The notes: a model not told the origin generated them from the letters alone. A stretch of 64,000 bases of DNA from Oscillospiraceae bacterium (GCA_017436785.1 JAFSCK010000017.1:1-64000); one strand, 5' to 3'; shown: positions 33,627 to 42,187, counted from the stretch's first letter. Program-made: numbers and translations.

Positions 33627-34475
33627 TCAAACGTGCATACAGGACAGGGCGGAGGCGATACTCTGGATATTTTCCTCACAGCTTTCCCGGTTGCGGTGGA
33701 GGTACTCCTGAAACAGCACATCCACAACCACCAGCTGAGCGATTTTGGCGGGGACAGATCCAAACTGGAAAGGCCCCTCGTTGGAGCCGCAGCGCAGGAC
33801 AACGTCTGCCAGCTTGGCTGCCGGGGATTTGTGGAACCGGGTGATGAGGATGGTACGGATCCCCTTTTCCTTGGCATATTCCAAAATTTGCAGGCCGCTG
33901 GTAGTGGCACCGGAGTAGGAAAAGAGGATGAGGATATCCTCTGTGCGCATGGTTGCAGCGGCAGACATCTGCAGGTGAGAGTCTGCAACAGCATAAAATT
34001 TTCCGGTCACAGTGGAGAATAGATGGGCACATTCCTGCGCCAGCAGCATAGAACCGCCGGAACCGATGCACATGACATGGGAGGCCTGCTCAATAAGCTC
34101 CACAGCACGCTGGATCTGCTGAGGCTCCACCAGATCAACGGTCTGACGGATCGCGTCACTGGCAGTGCGGCCAACCTCCTGACTGCGGCCTAAGGGCGTG
34201 TCCTTGGCCTGCTCCTGTACAGCCGGTGCTGCAGCAGAACGGCGGGCCAGTTCGATCTTAAAGGCGTTGAAGCCCTTCAGCTTCAGACTGCGGCAAAACC
34301 GGGAAATGGTGGCCTCTGCCGTGCCGCATTCGTCTGCCAGCTGGGTGATGGACATGAACTGGACCTGTGTGTGCTGGGTCAAAACATAGTCGGCAACCTT
34401 CCGCTCCGCAGCGGTCAGTTGGTAATAGGAGGCATGGATGCGTTCCAAAATGTCCATGGTATTCTGTTCGTCCAT
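33627..34475 (-). CDS. RpiR-family transcriptional regulator with SIS domain
   Basis: A 282-residue regulator: N-terminal RpiR helix-turn-helix (SITQLADECGTAEATISRFCR) and a C-terminal sugar-isomerase (SIS) phosphosugar-binding domain (MCIGSGGSMLLAQECAH, DILILFSYSGATTSGLQ). NanR of Clostridium perfringens, which controls sialic acid genes, is of this family. Here it follows the AGE-family epimerase gene in the same direction and lies beside the import, nanA and kinase genes. The effector may be N-acetylmannosamine-6-phosphate or a related phosphosugar. AAAGGAG fixes the start. Confidence 0.9.
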   Translation of the reverse strand: MDEQNTMDILERIHASYYQLTAAERKVADYVLTQHTQVQFMSITQLADECGTAEATISRFCRSLKLKGFNAFKIELARRSAAAPAVQEQAKDTPLGRSQEVGRTASDAIRQTVDLVEPQQIQRAVELIEQASHVMCIGSGGSMLLAQECAHLFSTVTGKFYAVADSHLQMSAAATMRTEDILILFSYSGATTSGLQILEYAKEKGIRTILITRFHKSPAAKLADVVLRCGSNEGPFQFGSVPAKIAQLVVVDVLFQEYLHRNRESCEENIQSIASALSCMHV

Positions 34476-34507
34476 ACCGTGTCTCCTTTCTTCTTAAGGG
34501 TATCTAG

Positions 34508-34538
34508 TGTAGGGGCAAGTCATTGACCTGCCCCTATA
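34508..34538. repeat. Palindromic repeat between epimerase and regulator genes
   Basis: TGTAGGGGCAAGTCATTGAC followed by CTGCCCCTATA: a B-like palindrome with a different core. Confidence 0.55.
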
Positions 34539-34546
34539 GCAGTTAA

Positions 34547-35737
34547 TTACTCGCCAAGGATCTGGGTCATCATCTGATCCACCAGAATCAGGCAGCGGGG
34601 GACATGGAAGGGACCCTTAAAGGTAGAACCCTTGCAGGCAGGCAGGGTGGGCTTGCCATCCCGGCGCAGGTAGCCGTACCACTCGCCGTATTCGTCGGCA
34701 AAGTGGGCCTTACAGTAGTCGAGGATCTGGTAGAAAATGTCCAGATACTTCTCGTCCTTGGTGTCGCGGTAGATCATCATGGAAGCAATCAGGGCCTCGT
34801 TGTGGGGCCACCACAGCTTCATGTCATGCTCGTAAGCCTCGGGGGGATTGCCCAAGCAGTCCATGAAGTACAGGATGCCGCCGAACTCGTGGTCCCAGCC
34901 CTTGGAGAAAGCCATGTCAAAGACATTGATGGCCTTTTCGTGCAGTTCCTTGTCGCCCATTTCGTTGGCGTAGTCCATCAGGAACCATGCGCACTCGATA
35001 TCGTGGCCGGGGTTCACCATGCGGCCCTCGGTAACGTTCAGCCGGGGAGTGCCATCCATGCAGACGCTTTCCAGCGTGCAGCCAAGCTCGGGCTTGACAT
35101 GATAGTTGAAAATATCAGCCACACATTCCTTGGCCCGGGCATCGTACAGTTCCTTCATCTCGGGGTCCACACGCTTCATAACACCGGTGACATTGAGAAT
35201 GATCATGGGGATGCCCAGAGCGCGGCCGGTACGGGTGGACTTGGGGCCCATGCCGGTGGGATCGGTCATGCCGTGGTTCAGATTCCAGTACATGTCATAA
35301 GCGCGGCGGGCCCGGAGCAGGTGCTCTTTCTCGCCGGTGATGCCGTAATACTCGGCGTTGGCGATGCAGTAGAAGGCCTCGGAGTAGCAGTAGCGGCGCT
35401 GACGCAGGGGAGTGCCGTCAGCCTCTACGGTGAAGTACAGGCGGCCGTCTGCATCGTGATTGACGCAATGCTCCTCCAGAAAATCGATGCAGCTCTTGGA
35501 GAAGGCCAGCCAGTCCTCCCGGACACCGTAAATATTGCACAGGTAGGCATAGGTCCAGCCGCAGCGGCCCTGCATCCAGACGCTCTTATCGGTGGAATAG
35601 ACCTGAGCGGTACGGTCTAAGCAGGTGGTGACACCGCCATGAACATGGTCCCAACCGTTCTTCAGCCAGAAATCGGCAACGTTGCTGAGCTGATTGCGGA
35701 TCCACTGGCGTTCTGCGAGAAACTTTTTACGATCCAT
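34547..35737 (-). CDS. AGE-family N-acylglucosamine 2-epimerase
   Basis: Belongs to the N-acylglucosamine 2-epimerase ((alpha/alpha)6 barrel) family, which interconverts ManNAc and GlcNAc; some members act on other sugars. The 396-residue protein has GGVTTCLDRTAQV, KSVWMQGRCGWTYAYL, RYCYSEAFYCIAN, NPGHDIECAWFLMDYA (conserved His and Glu) and WWPHNEALIASM (catalytic His region). Beside NanA this would replace the usual NanE step by epimerising unphosphorylated ManNAc to GlcNAc. AGGAGG precedes the ATG. Its promoter carries TGAAAATTGATTTCA, a candidate RpiR-protein operator. Confidence 0.87.
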   Translation of the reverse strand: MDRKKFLAERQWIRNQLSNVADFWLKNGWDHVHGGVTTCLDRTAQVYSTDKSVWMQGRCGWTYAYLCNIYGVREDWLAFSKSCIDFLEEHCVNHDADGRLYFTVEADGTPLRQRRYCYSEAFYCIANAEYYGITGEKEHLLRARRAYDMYWNLNHGMTDPTGMGPKSTRTGRALGIPMIILNVTGVMKRVDPEMKELYDARAKECVADIFNYHVKPELGCTLESVCMDGTPRLNVTEGRMVNPGHDIECAWFLMDYANEMGDKELHEKAINVFDMAFSKGWDHEFGGILYFMDCLGNPPEAYEHDMKLWWPHNEALIASMMIYRDTKDEKYLDIFYQILDYCKAHFADEYGEWYGYLRRDGKPTLPACKGSTFKGPFHVPRCLILVDQMMTQILGE

Positions 35738-35766
35738 AAGAATATCCTCCTATTTTGTTTGTGTAT

Positions 35767-35795
35767 ACTATATCATTTATGAAAATTGATTTCAA
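35767..35795 (-). promoter_or_regulatory. Promoter of epimerase-rpiR operon with candidate operator
   Basis: On the minus strand TTGAAA (35795-35790), a 17-base spacer and TATAGT (35772-35767). The inverted repeat TGAAAATTGATTTCA (35780-35794) overlaps the -35 box. Its 13-base core GAAAATTGATTTC differs by one base from GAAAATTGTTTTC, found just upstream of the second importer promoter. Confidence 0.65.
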
Positions 35796-35936
35796 TAAAA
35801 AACGGATAAAGAGAAAGTTTTTTTCAGGGGGCGGCATCTCATAACTGGAGGGAATGCCCCTGCAGAAACTTGATTTGCATGGTGACAGAAGGAAAAAACT
35901 GTGTTAGAATAGGGAAAAACCATTGGAGGTACCGCT

Positions 35937-36563
35937 ATGTTCCGAAACCTTTTCCGTCCCGACAGCCCTTTGATGATCACCATGAATCAGATCACCGACT
36001 GCATTTTCCTGAGCCTGTTCTGGATCTTGGGCTGCTTCCCGGTGGTCACGATAGGGGCCTCCTTTGCGGCGCTGTATGATTCTGTAGTCCATACCTACCG
36101 GCAGGGTGATAAGCATGGCTGGCAGCGGTTTTTGCGGACCTTCCGGGAGAACTGGAAGGCAGGGATCGTGCCGACATTGCTGTTTTTAGCGGTCTTTTCT
36201 GCCCTCGTGAAGGGGCTGATCGCGGTGTGGAACGCCGCAGTCTACGGGAAACTTTCTTGGATGGTGTTCTCCGGTGCCGCCTTTGCAGGGGTGCTGGTGC
36301 TGGGGATCCTAAGCGTGCTGTTTCCGATGCTGTCCCGTTTTGATAATCCGTTGGGTGCGCTGCTGAAAAATACTGTCTTTCTGGCCATGGCAAATCTGCC
36401 CCGGACACTGATGCTGGGTATTTTGAATGCGGCAGCGGTGCTGCTGTGCGCACGGTATGTATTCCCGCTGTTCTTCCTGCCGGCTCTGGCGGCGCTACTT
36501 TCCACCCTGCTCCTTGAGCCCATGTTCAGGCCCTATATGCCTGCTGAAAATGCTGCCGAATAA
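35937..36563 (+). CDS. YesL-like (DUF624) membrane protein
   Basis: A 208-residue protein with about five hydrophobic segments and the DUF624 N-terminal pattern CIFLSLFWILGCFPVVTIGAS, as in Bacillus YesL. These proteins are commonly found beside sugar ABC importers of glycan-use loci; their role is unknown. The ATG has TTGGAGG upstream. It stands divergent from the epimerase-rpiR operon. Its stop codon lies in the loop of its own terminator hairpin. Confidence 0.85.
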   Translation: MFRNLFRPDSPLMITMNQITDCIFLSLFWILGCFPVVTIGASFAALYDSVVHTYRQGDKHGWQRFLRTFRENWKAGIVPTLLFLAVFSALVKGLIAVWNAAVYGKLSWMVFSGAAFAGVLVLGILSVLFPMLSRFDNPLGALLKNTVFLAMANLPRTLMLGILNAAAVLLCARYVFPLFFLPALAALLSTLLLEPMFRPYMPAENAAE

Positions 36564-36578
36564 CGGCGGCATTTTTTG
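36549..36578 (+). terminator. Terminator overlapping the DUF624 stop codon
   Basis: AATGCTGCCG pairs with CGGCGGCATT (one G-T pair) around AATAA, which includes the TAA stop, and runs into TTTTTT. Confidence 0.8.
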
Positions 36579-36584
36579 TTTTCC

Positions 36585-36646
36585 TGTCATTGCCAGATGC
36601 GCAGCGACGTGGCAATCTCCAAAATCGAAGGGGTTCGCGATGACAT
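36585..36646. repeat. Family A repeat, short degenerate copy
   Basis: It begins TGTCATTGCCAGATGCGCAG and ends GTTCGCGATGACAT; the arms are shortened and the core is missing. Confidence 0.55.
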
Positions 36647-36656
36647 CAAAAATGTT

Positions 36657-37310
36657 TTATTTCACGAGCTGAGGCACAAGCTGGGCCAGGCGCTCTGCCA
36701 GCTGGGCATGGCCTTTGCGGGTCAGGTGCATAAAATCGATCTGGTTAAATTCGCAGCCATTGGCATCCATAAAGTGGCAGCCGATCAGATCGCACTGTTC
36801 CTTATAATAATGTGCCAGCTCCCGGGATTTTTCTACGCAGAGGCTGCCCATGGTAGCGGCAACGGGGCTGCGCAGCATTCCTTCTCCGATGGGGGGCGGG
36901 GCTACCACCAGAATATTGGGCTGCTTTCCACCCCAGCATTCGCAGGATTGCGCCTTCTTTACCAGACGGGCCATACCGATGGCGATGCAGGCGGCGCTGG
37001 CATAGAAACGGTCCTTGGTATCGTTGGTGCCCAGCATGATGATGAGAAGGTCCACATCCTCATGGCTTTTCAGGCAGGGGTAAATGTAGTTCAGCGCATT
37101 GAGACCCTCGTGGATGGGATCGTCAAAGCAGGTGGTCCGTCCGGACAGGCCCTCTTCGATGACAAGGTATTCCTCACCCAGTGCCTTTTGCAGCAGCCGG
37201 GTCCAGCGCTCATTTTCGTTGAAGCGAATGCCGCCGTCGGCGCAGTCGGCAGGATCAGCGCAGTAGCCGTGGGTGTTGGAATCGCCCACGCAAAGAATGT
37301 GTTTTTTCAT
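36657..37310 (-). CDS. SGNH-family esterase
   Basis: A 217-residue SGNH/GDSL hydrolase with block I GDSNTHGY (Ser nucleophile), EEGLSGRTT, block III IIMLGTNDTKD, and block V DFMHLTRKGH (Asp and His). The arrangement is that of arylesterase/acyltransferase-like enzymes and of acetyl-xylan or sialate O-acetylesterases. No signal peptide is visible, so it acts in the cytoplasm. Beside NanA and a sugar importer it may remove O-acetyl groups from imported sialic acid; this is inference from context. AAAGGGGG precedes the ATG. Confidence 0.85.
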   Translation of the reverse strand: MKKHILCVGDSNTHGYCADPADCADGGIRFNENERWTRLLQKALGEEYLVIEEGLSGRTTCFDDPIHEGLNALNYIYPCLKSHEDVDLLIIMLGTNDTKDRFYASAACIAIGMARLVKKAQSCECWGGKQPNILVVAPPPIGEGMLRSPVAATMGSLCVEKSRELAHYYKEQCDLIGCHFMDANGCEFNQIDFMHLTRKGHAQLAERLAQLVPQLVK

Positions 37311-37535
37311 AAGAAAATACCCCCTTTTGCTTACAGAATATCATGTTTTCAAGATGCGTCAAGGGTGCAGCTTCACTTTCGTCATGTTGCTTAAATTTGG
37401 AAACGTTTTCTTGTGCGAAATGGAAAAAATTTTTGGAAAACGTCGCTTCTGGAAAATTGTTTTCTAAAAGCTGTTGACATTGCAAAAAGCTTGCTGTAAT
37501 ATAGAAACTGGAAATTGTGGAAAAAAACGATTTTC
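37311..37535 (+). promoter_or_regulatory. Promoter region of the second importer operon with candidate operators
   Basis: No gene lies in 37311-37641. TTGACA (37474-37479), a 17-base spacer and TAATAT (37497-37502) form the promoter. Upstream are GGAAACGTTTTC (about 37400), TGGAAAACG (about 37434) and GAAAATTGTTTTC (37452-37464). The last nearly equals the sequence at the epimerase-rpiR promoter. The structured leader follows at 37536. Confidence 0.65.
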
Positions 37536-37617
37536 AAAAAGGGCTAGCCCTTTTTCCATCCTCAAGGTATGAGGATGGATGGAACTCTGGCTTTCACGGC
37601 ACAAGCCGTAAGCATAT
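37536..37617 (+). promoter_or_regulatory. Structured leader RNA upstream of the second sugar-binding protein
   Basis: Same plan as the leader at 25871-25956: P1 AAAAAGGG/CCCTTTTT with loop CTAG (37536-37555), P2 TCCATCCTCA/TGAGGATGGA (37555-37579), block ACTCTGGCTT (37584-37593), P3 ACGGC/GCCGT with loop ACAA (37596-37609), block AAGCATAT (37610-37617). The outer GCTT and AAGC can pair around P3. P2 and P3 differ completely in sequence from the first leader yet stay paired. The ribosome binding site TAGGAGG is 11 bases downstream. Confidence 0.6.
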
Positions 37618-37641
37618 CAGAAAATTCTAGGAGGAAAAACA

Positions 37642-39006
37642 ATGAAGAAGTTTATCGCACTTCTGCTGGCTCTGGCTATGGTCATGTCTCTGGCCGCCTG
37701 CTCCGTCGAGAAGGCTGAAGAGCCCGCACCTACCCAGGCTGCTGCTCCCGAAGCTGCTCCCGAAGCCGCTCCCGAGGCTCCCGCTGCTGCTACCGAAATC
37801 ACCCTGTGGACCTATCCCATCGGTGGTTGGGGCACTCAGGAGACCGTCGATGCTCTGATGGCTCAGTTCAAAGCTGACACCGGCATCAAGGTTACCGTTG
37901 AGTACCTGACCTACGCTGACGGCGACGACAAGGTCAACACCGCCATCGAAGGCAATGCTGCTCCCGACCTGATCATGGAAGGTCCCGAGCGTCTGGTCGC
38001 CAACTGGGGCGCCAAGGGCAAGATGGTCAACATCGCTGACCTGTACGACGACACTGACAAGGCTGAGATCAACGCTGCTGCTCTGGCTGCCTGCTTCGCT
38101 GACGAGGCTACCGCTTACGAGTATCCCCTGGTCATGACTGCTCACTGCATGGGCATCAACAAGACCGTCTTTGAGGCTGCCGGTGCCATGGAGCATATCG
38201 ATGAGGCTACCCACACCTGGAAGTCCGTTGCTGATTTCGAGGCTGCTATCGCTAAGGTTTACGCTCACACTGGTTCCACCGTCGGCGCTGTCTACTGCGT
38301 CGGTCAGGGTGGCGACCAGGGTACCCGCGCTCTGGTGAACAACCTGAAGGGCGGTACCTTCACCAACCCCGAGCACACCGAGTACACTTGGGGCTCCGAG
38401 GAGAACATCGCTGCTCTGAAGGCTCTGTATGACAATCCCGCCATCGCCTATGATCCCGGCATCGCCGGCGGCGACGAGATCGCTCTGTTCTACAACGGCA
38501 CTCTGAACGTTGCCTTCTGCTGGAACATCGCTCAGCAGCTGAACCCCAACACCGCTAACACCGGCGCTGGCAAGACCCTGAACGGCGACGACATCATGTT
38601 CATGGCATTCCCCTCCGACACCACTCCTGCACTGCAGGGCGGTATCTGGGGCTTCGGCATCTTCGACAATGGCAATGCTGCCAAGATCGACGCTGCCAAG
38701 ACCTTCATCAAGTACTTCTGTGACTCCGCTGCTACCGCTGACGCTGTCAAGGCTGCCAGCTATTTCGCAGTCCGCGACACCGCTGAAGGTGCAGATCTGT
38801 CCAACATCTGGGCTGACAACGCTATCATGGCTGAGTACAATGTCCTGATGCCTCTGCTGGGTGACTACTACCAGGTTACCACTGGCTGGGCTGAGGCTCG
38901 TACCGCATGGTGGAACATGCTGCAGCAGGTTGGCGCTTCCGACGGCTCCGTCGAGGCTATCCAGGCAGCTGTTGATACCTACGTCAACCAGGCTAACGGC
39001 AAGTAA
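37642..39006 (+). CDS. Sugar ABC transporter substrate-binding lipoprotein (nan region)
   Basis: A 454-residue family 1 extracellular solute-binding protein: signal with lipobox LAACS, Ala/Pro/Glu linker (EAAPEAAPEAPAAA), and a mature domain starting ITLWTYPIGGWGTQETVD. The PDLIMEGPERLVANWG, FYNGTLNVAFCWNIAQQL and MAFPSDTTPALQGGIWGFGI blocks fit the family. Codon bias is extreme, as in the other binding protein. Gene order next to nanA, epimerase and a kinase suggests sialic acid or a sialylated sugar as substrate, as in SAT2/SAT3-type importers; not provable here. AGGAGG precedes the ATG. Confidence 0.92.
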   Translation: MKKFIALLLALAMVMSLAACSVEKAEEPAPTQAAAPEAAPEAAPEAPAAATEITLWTYPIGGWGTQETVDALMAQFKADTGIKVTVEYLTYADGDDKVNTAIEGNAAPDLIMEGPERLVANWGAKGKMVNIADLYDDTDKAEINAAALAACFADEATAYEYPLVMTAHCMGINKTVFEAAGAMEHIDEATHTWKSVADFEAAIAKVYAHTGSTVGAVYCVGQGGDQGTRALVNNLKGGTFTNPEHTEYTWGSEENIAALKALYDNPAIAYDPGIAGGDEIALFYNGTLNVAFCWNIAQQLNPNTANTGAGKTLNGDDIMFMAFPSDTTPALQGGIWGFGIFDNGNAAKIDAAKTFIKYFCDSAATADAVKAASYFAVRDTAEGADLSNIWADNAIMAEYNVLMPLLGDYYQVTTGWAEARTAWWNMLQQVGASDGSVEAIQAAVDTYVNQANGK

Positions 39007-39041
39007 GCCATAGGCTTAATTGATAACAGATAACTAAACAA

Positions 39042-39072
39042 GCGCCCCTTCCCGTCAAAAGGGGAGGGGCGT
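39042..39072 (+). terminator. Hairpin between binding protein and permease genes
   Basis: GCGCCCCTTCCC pairs with GGGGAGGGGCGT around GTCAAAA, with a weak T-rich tail; parallel to the hairpin at 27304-27336 in the first importer. Confidence 0.65.
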
Positions 39073-39106
39073 TAAGGTTTACAAAGTTTGGTAATGGAAT
39101 TCTTCC

Positions 39107-39131
39107 AGGGGTGGGAGCAAGCCCCGCCCTG
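39107..39131. repeat. Family B-like palindrome
   Basis: AGGGGTGGGAGCAAGCCCCG followed by CCCTG: a degenerate palindrome upstream of the permease gene. Confidence 0.45.
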
Positions 39132-39175
39132 ATAATGACTTTGGTTGGAATATCCTTGAGAGGAGGATCAATCCC

Positions 39176-40084
39176 TTGGCTGATAAGAAAATTTCCGTCA
39201 ATGCCAAGTCCCGCCGTCTGATGATCCGCGAGACAACTACTTCCTACCTGTTCCTGGCACCCTTCCTGGTGTTCTTCGTCATGTTCGTCCTGTATCCCAT
39301 GTTCATGTGCGTGTACACCTCCTTCTTCGATGCCACCATGGGCCGGGAAGATATTTTTGTTGGCTTTGATAACTACAAGACCCTGTTCAATGATGATGTG
39401 TTCTGGATTGCTCTGAGAAACACCCTGGTTATTGTTCTGGTGTCTGTGCCCGTAACCTGTGCTTTCTCCCTGTGGGTGGCTTCTGTCATCAGCAAGATGC
39501 CCGTGGCAGCTACCTCTGCCTTCCGCTGCATCTTCTATCTGCCCGTGGTCACCGGCTCTGTTGCCGTTACCATGGTCTGGAAGTGGATGTATAATAACTA
39601 CTACGGCATTTTCAACTACCTGGGTACCGAGATGGGCCTGCTGGATAAGAACATCAACTGGCTGGGCGATCCTAAGTATGCTCTGGGCTGTATCATTCTG
39701 ATCCTGCTGACTACCTCCGTTGGTCAGCCCATCGTTCTGTACGTTTCCGCTCTGGACAACGTGGACAAGTCTCTGGTGGAGGCAGCCGAAGTTGACGGTG
39801 CTACTCCCATGCAGGCTTTCTGGAAAATCAAGTGGCCCCAGATGATGCCCACTACTCTGTACATCCTGGTCATCACCACCATCAACTCCTTCCAGTGCTT
39901 TGCGCTGATCCAGTTGTTGACTCTGGGCGGACCCAACAACTCCACCATGACCATCATGTACTACATCTATTACAACGCCTTCAAGCTGTACAAGTACGGC
40001 TACGGCAATGCAATGGGTGTCATTCTGGCCATCATTATCGCCATTCTGTCCGCCGTCCAGTTCAAGCTGGGCGAAGAGAAATAA
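39176..40084 (+). CDS. Sugar ABC transporter permease (UgpA/LacF type)
   Basis: First permease of the second importer: 302 residues, six membrane helices, EAA loop VEAAEVDGATPMQAFWKIKWPQ. It lacks the MalF-type N-terminal extension. The start is TTG at 39176, placed by AGAGGAGG seven bases upstream. The next permease follows after 15 bases. Partners are the binding protein before it and an ATPase encoded elsewhere. Confidence 0.92.
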   Translation: MADKKISVNAKSRRLMIRETTTSYLFLAPFLVFFVMFVLYPMFMCVYTSFFDATMGREDIFVGFDNYKTLFNDDVFWIALRNTLVIVLVSVPVTCAFSLWVASVISKMPVAATSAFRCIFYLPVVTGSVAVTMVWKWMYNNYYGIFNYLGTEMGLLDKNINWLGDPKYALGCIILILLTTSVGQPIVLYVSALDNVDKSLVEAAEVDGATPMQAFWKIKWPQMMPTTLYILVITTINSFQCFALIQLLTLGGPNNSTMTIMYYIYYNAFKLYKYGYGNAMGVILAIIIAILSAVQFKLGEEK

Positions 40085-40099
40085 GGGAGGGGTGAGGTT

Positions 40100-41011
40100 A
40101 TGAATCAGAATACCATCGACCGCAGCGCACAGCGTGCCCGTATTTTCAATGTTGCCTCTGCCATTTTCGTGTGCATTATGGCATTCCTCTTTGCCTTCCC
40201 TCTGTACTGGATCATCACCGGCGCCTTCAAGACCGGCGCGGAGATTAACTCCCGTACCCCTGTCTGGGTTCCCTCCGAGTGGGATATGGGCAACTTTGAG
40301 CGCCTGATGACCAAGCGTACCGCGCCTTTGTTTGATATCTCTGCCTTTGGCTATACCGTCACCGGCCCCAAGGTTCCTGCCGCTATCCGCTGGCTGCTGA
40401 ACACCGTGTTCATGTCTGTTGCCTCCATGCTGATCACCTGTCTGACTTCCGCCATGGCAGGCTATGTGCTGGCCAAGAAGCGTTTCTGGGGCAAAGGCCT
40501 GATCTTCGGTCTTGTGGTCTGCGCCATGGCTCTGCCCAAGCAGGTCATTCTGATCCCCCTGCTGCGTGAAATGTCTGCCCTGGGCCTGTATGATACCATC
40601 TGGGCCGTTATCTTCCCCATCGTCGGCTGGCCCTTCGGCGTGTTCCTGCTGAAGCAGTTTGCTGAGGGTATCCCCACCGAAATGGTGGAGGCCTGCCGTA
40701 TCGACGGTGCTTCTGAATGGCGTACCTTCACCGATGTCATGTTCCCCATGATCAAGCCCGGTGTCGGTGCCTGCGCCATCTTCACCTTCATCAACTCCTG
40801 GAATGACTACTTCATGCAGCTGATCATGCTGACCAGCAACAAGAACCTGACCATCTCCCTGGGTATCGCCACCATGCAGGGCGAATCCTCCACCGACTAC
40901 GGTCTGCTGATGGCCGGTGCCGCACTGGCTTCCGTACCTATCATTATCGTGTTCCTGATCTTCCAGAAGTACTTCACCAAGGGCATCACCATGGGTGCCG
41001 TTAAAGGCTAA
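40100..41011 (+). CDS. Sugar ABC transporter permease (UgpE/LacG type)
   Basis: Second permease of the second importer: 303 residues, six membrane helices, EAA loop MVEACRIDGASEWRTFTDVM, and family C-terminus GITMGAVKG. AAGGGAGGGGTGAGG lies upstream of the ATG. No ATP-binding subunit follows; nanA comes next after a repeat. Depends on a shared ATPase by inference. Confidence 0.92.
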   Translation: MNQNTIDRSAQRARIFNVASAIFVCIMAFLFAFPLYWIITGAFKTGAEINSRTPVWVPSEWDMGNFERLMTKRTAPLFDISAFGYTVTGPKVPAAIRWLLNTVFMSVASMLITCLTSAMAGYVLAKKRFWGKGLIFGLVVCAMALPKQVILIPLLREMSALGLYDTIWAVIFPIVGWPFGVFLLKQFAEGIPTEMVEACRIDGASEWRTFTDVMFPMIKPGVGACAIFTFINSWNDYFMQLIMLTSNKNLTISLGIATMQGESSTDYGLLMAGAALASVPIIIVFLIFQKYFTKGITMGAVKG

Positions 41012-41101
41012 GCGGCGAGCCGCCGCCGGCAATTCGAGTCTGCGGGCTGGCTCCGCATCCATCACCAATGGGTGGTCAGCCCGAATCGATGCAATTTAAG
41101 T

Positions 41102-41160
41102 ATGTCATTGCGAGGAGGGGCAAAGCCCCGACGAGGCAATCTCCTGATTGCGCCAATGAC
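41102..41160. repeat. Family A repeat, left part
   Basis: ATGTCATTGCGAGGAGGGGC and CCCGACGAGGCAATCTCC, then a short inverse ATTGCGCCAATGAC; the usual core is missing. The gap before it (41013-41095) holds GGGCTG/CAGCCC inverted repeats. Confidence 0.6.
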
Positions 41161-41179
41161 CACGATAAGGAGAAACGTT

Positions 41180-42088
41180 ATGTCTGATCTGAAAAAATAT
41201 GAGGGTATTATCCCTGCCTTCTACGCCTGCTATGATCGTGACGGCAGGATCGATACCGAAGCTGTCCGTGCCCTGACCCGCTGGTTCATTGAGCAGGGCG
41301 TTCAGGGTCTGTATGTTGGTGGCTCCTCCGGCGAGTGCATCTACCAGAGCAAGGAAGAGCGTAAGCTGGTGCTGGAGAATGTCATGGCCGAGGCCAAGGG
41401 CAAGCTGACCGTCATTGCCCACATCGCCTGCAACAACACTGCCGATTCCTGCGAGCTGGCTGCCCATGCAGAGTCTGTGGGTGTAGATGCCATTGCCGCC
41501 ATTCCTCCCATCTATTTCAAGCTGCCTCCCTACGCCATTGCCAAGTATTGGAATGACATGAGCGCAGCTGCTCCCAACACCGATTTCATCATCTACAATA
41601 TTCCCCAGCTGGCTGGCGTTGCGCTGAGCGTGCCCCTGCTGAAGGAAATGCTGAAGAACCCCAGAGTTATCGGTGTCAAGAACTCCTCCATGCCCACCCA
41701 GGATATCCAGATGTGGAAGGATGAGGGTGCCATCGTCTTCAACGGACCCGATGAGCAGCTGATCTCCGGTCTGGTCATGGGTGCCATCGGCGGCATCGGC
41801 GGCACCTACGGTGCTATGCCCCAGCTGTATGTGGAGCTGTACCGCTGCGTCAAGGCCGGTGAGCTGGCAAAGGCACTGGAAATCCAGAACGACTGCTGCC
41901 GCATCATCTACAAGCTGTGCTCCGGTCACGGCAATATGTACGGCATGATCAAGGAAGCCCTCCGCAAGATGGGCTGCCCCGACTGCGGCTCTGTCCGCGC
42001 CCCTCTGGCAGAGCTGATCGAAAGCGACTACGCCATCGTAGACGAGGCTGTCGCCATGATTCAGGCTGCAGTGGCAAAGTATTGCTAA
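41180..42088 (+). CDS. nanA: N-acetylneuraminate lyase
   Basis: DHDPS/NAL-family class I aldolase that splits N-acetylneuraminate into N-acetylmannosamine and pyruvate. The 302-residue protein has GLYVGGSSGE (substrate carboxylate loop), FIIYNIPQLAG with catalytic Tyr139, and VIGVKNSS with Schiff-base Lys167; FNGPDEQL follows as in NAL enzymes. The ATG at 41180 follows ATAAGGAG. It is downstream of the importer and has an epimerase and a kinase as neighbours, which supports sialic acid rather than lysine synthesis. Some related lyases act on other 2-keto-3-deoxy acids. Confidence 0.88.
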   Translation: MSDLKKYEGIIPAFYACYDRDGRIDTEAVRALTRWFIEQGVQGLYVGGSSGECIYQSKEERKLVLENVMAEAKGKLTVIAHIACNNTADSCELAAHAESVGVDAIAAIPPIYFKLPPYAIAKYWNDMSAAAPNTDFIIYNIPQLAGVALSVPLLKEMLKNPRVIGVKNSSMPTQDIQMWKDEGAIVFNGPDEQLISGLVMGAIGGIGGTYGAMPQLYVELYRCVKAGELAKALEIQNDCCRIIYKLCSGHGNMYGMIKEALRKMGCPDCGSVRAPLAELIESDYAIVDEAVAMIQAAVAKYC

Positions 42089-42096
42089 CAAAAAAT

Positions 42097-42126
42097 GCCG
42101 CCGGGGGAACACTCCGGCGGCTTTTG
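42097..42126 (+). terminator. Rho-independent terminator after nanA
   Basis: GCCGCCGGGG pairs with CTCCGGCGGC around a GAACA loop and is followed by TTTT. Confidence 0.85.
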
Positions 42127-42138
42127 ACTTGACCGTAT

Positions 42139-42168
42139 TGTAGGGCGGGGCCATAATCCTGCCCTACA
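42139..42168. repeat. Family B palindrome
   Basis: TGTAGGGCGGGGCCATAATC followed by CTGCCCTACA; a slightly degraded copy just upstream of the YdcF-like gene. Confidence 0.65.
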
Positions 42169-42187
42169 GAGCATTGATTTTAAATTT

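Noticed and set aside
36576..37394. Plus-strand open frame opposite the SGNH esterase
   Set aside because: Begins inside a repeat and is antisense to a gene with intact SGNH blocks I, III and V.
38993..41068. Minus-strand open frame of 691 codons opposite the two permease genes
   Set aside because: Antisense to well-supported permeases; Gly/His/Asp/Gln-rich shadow composition.
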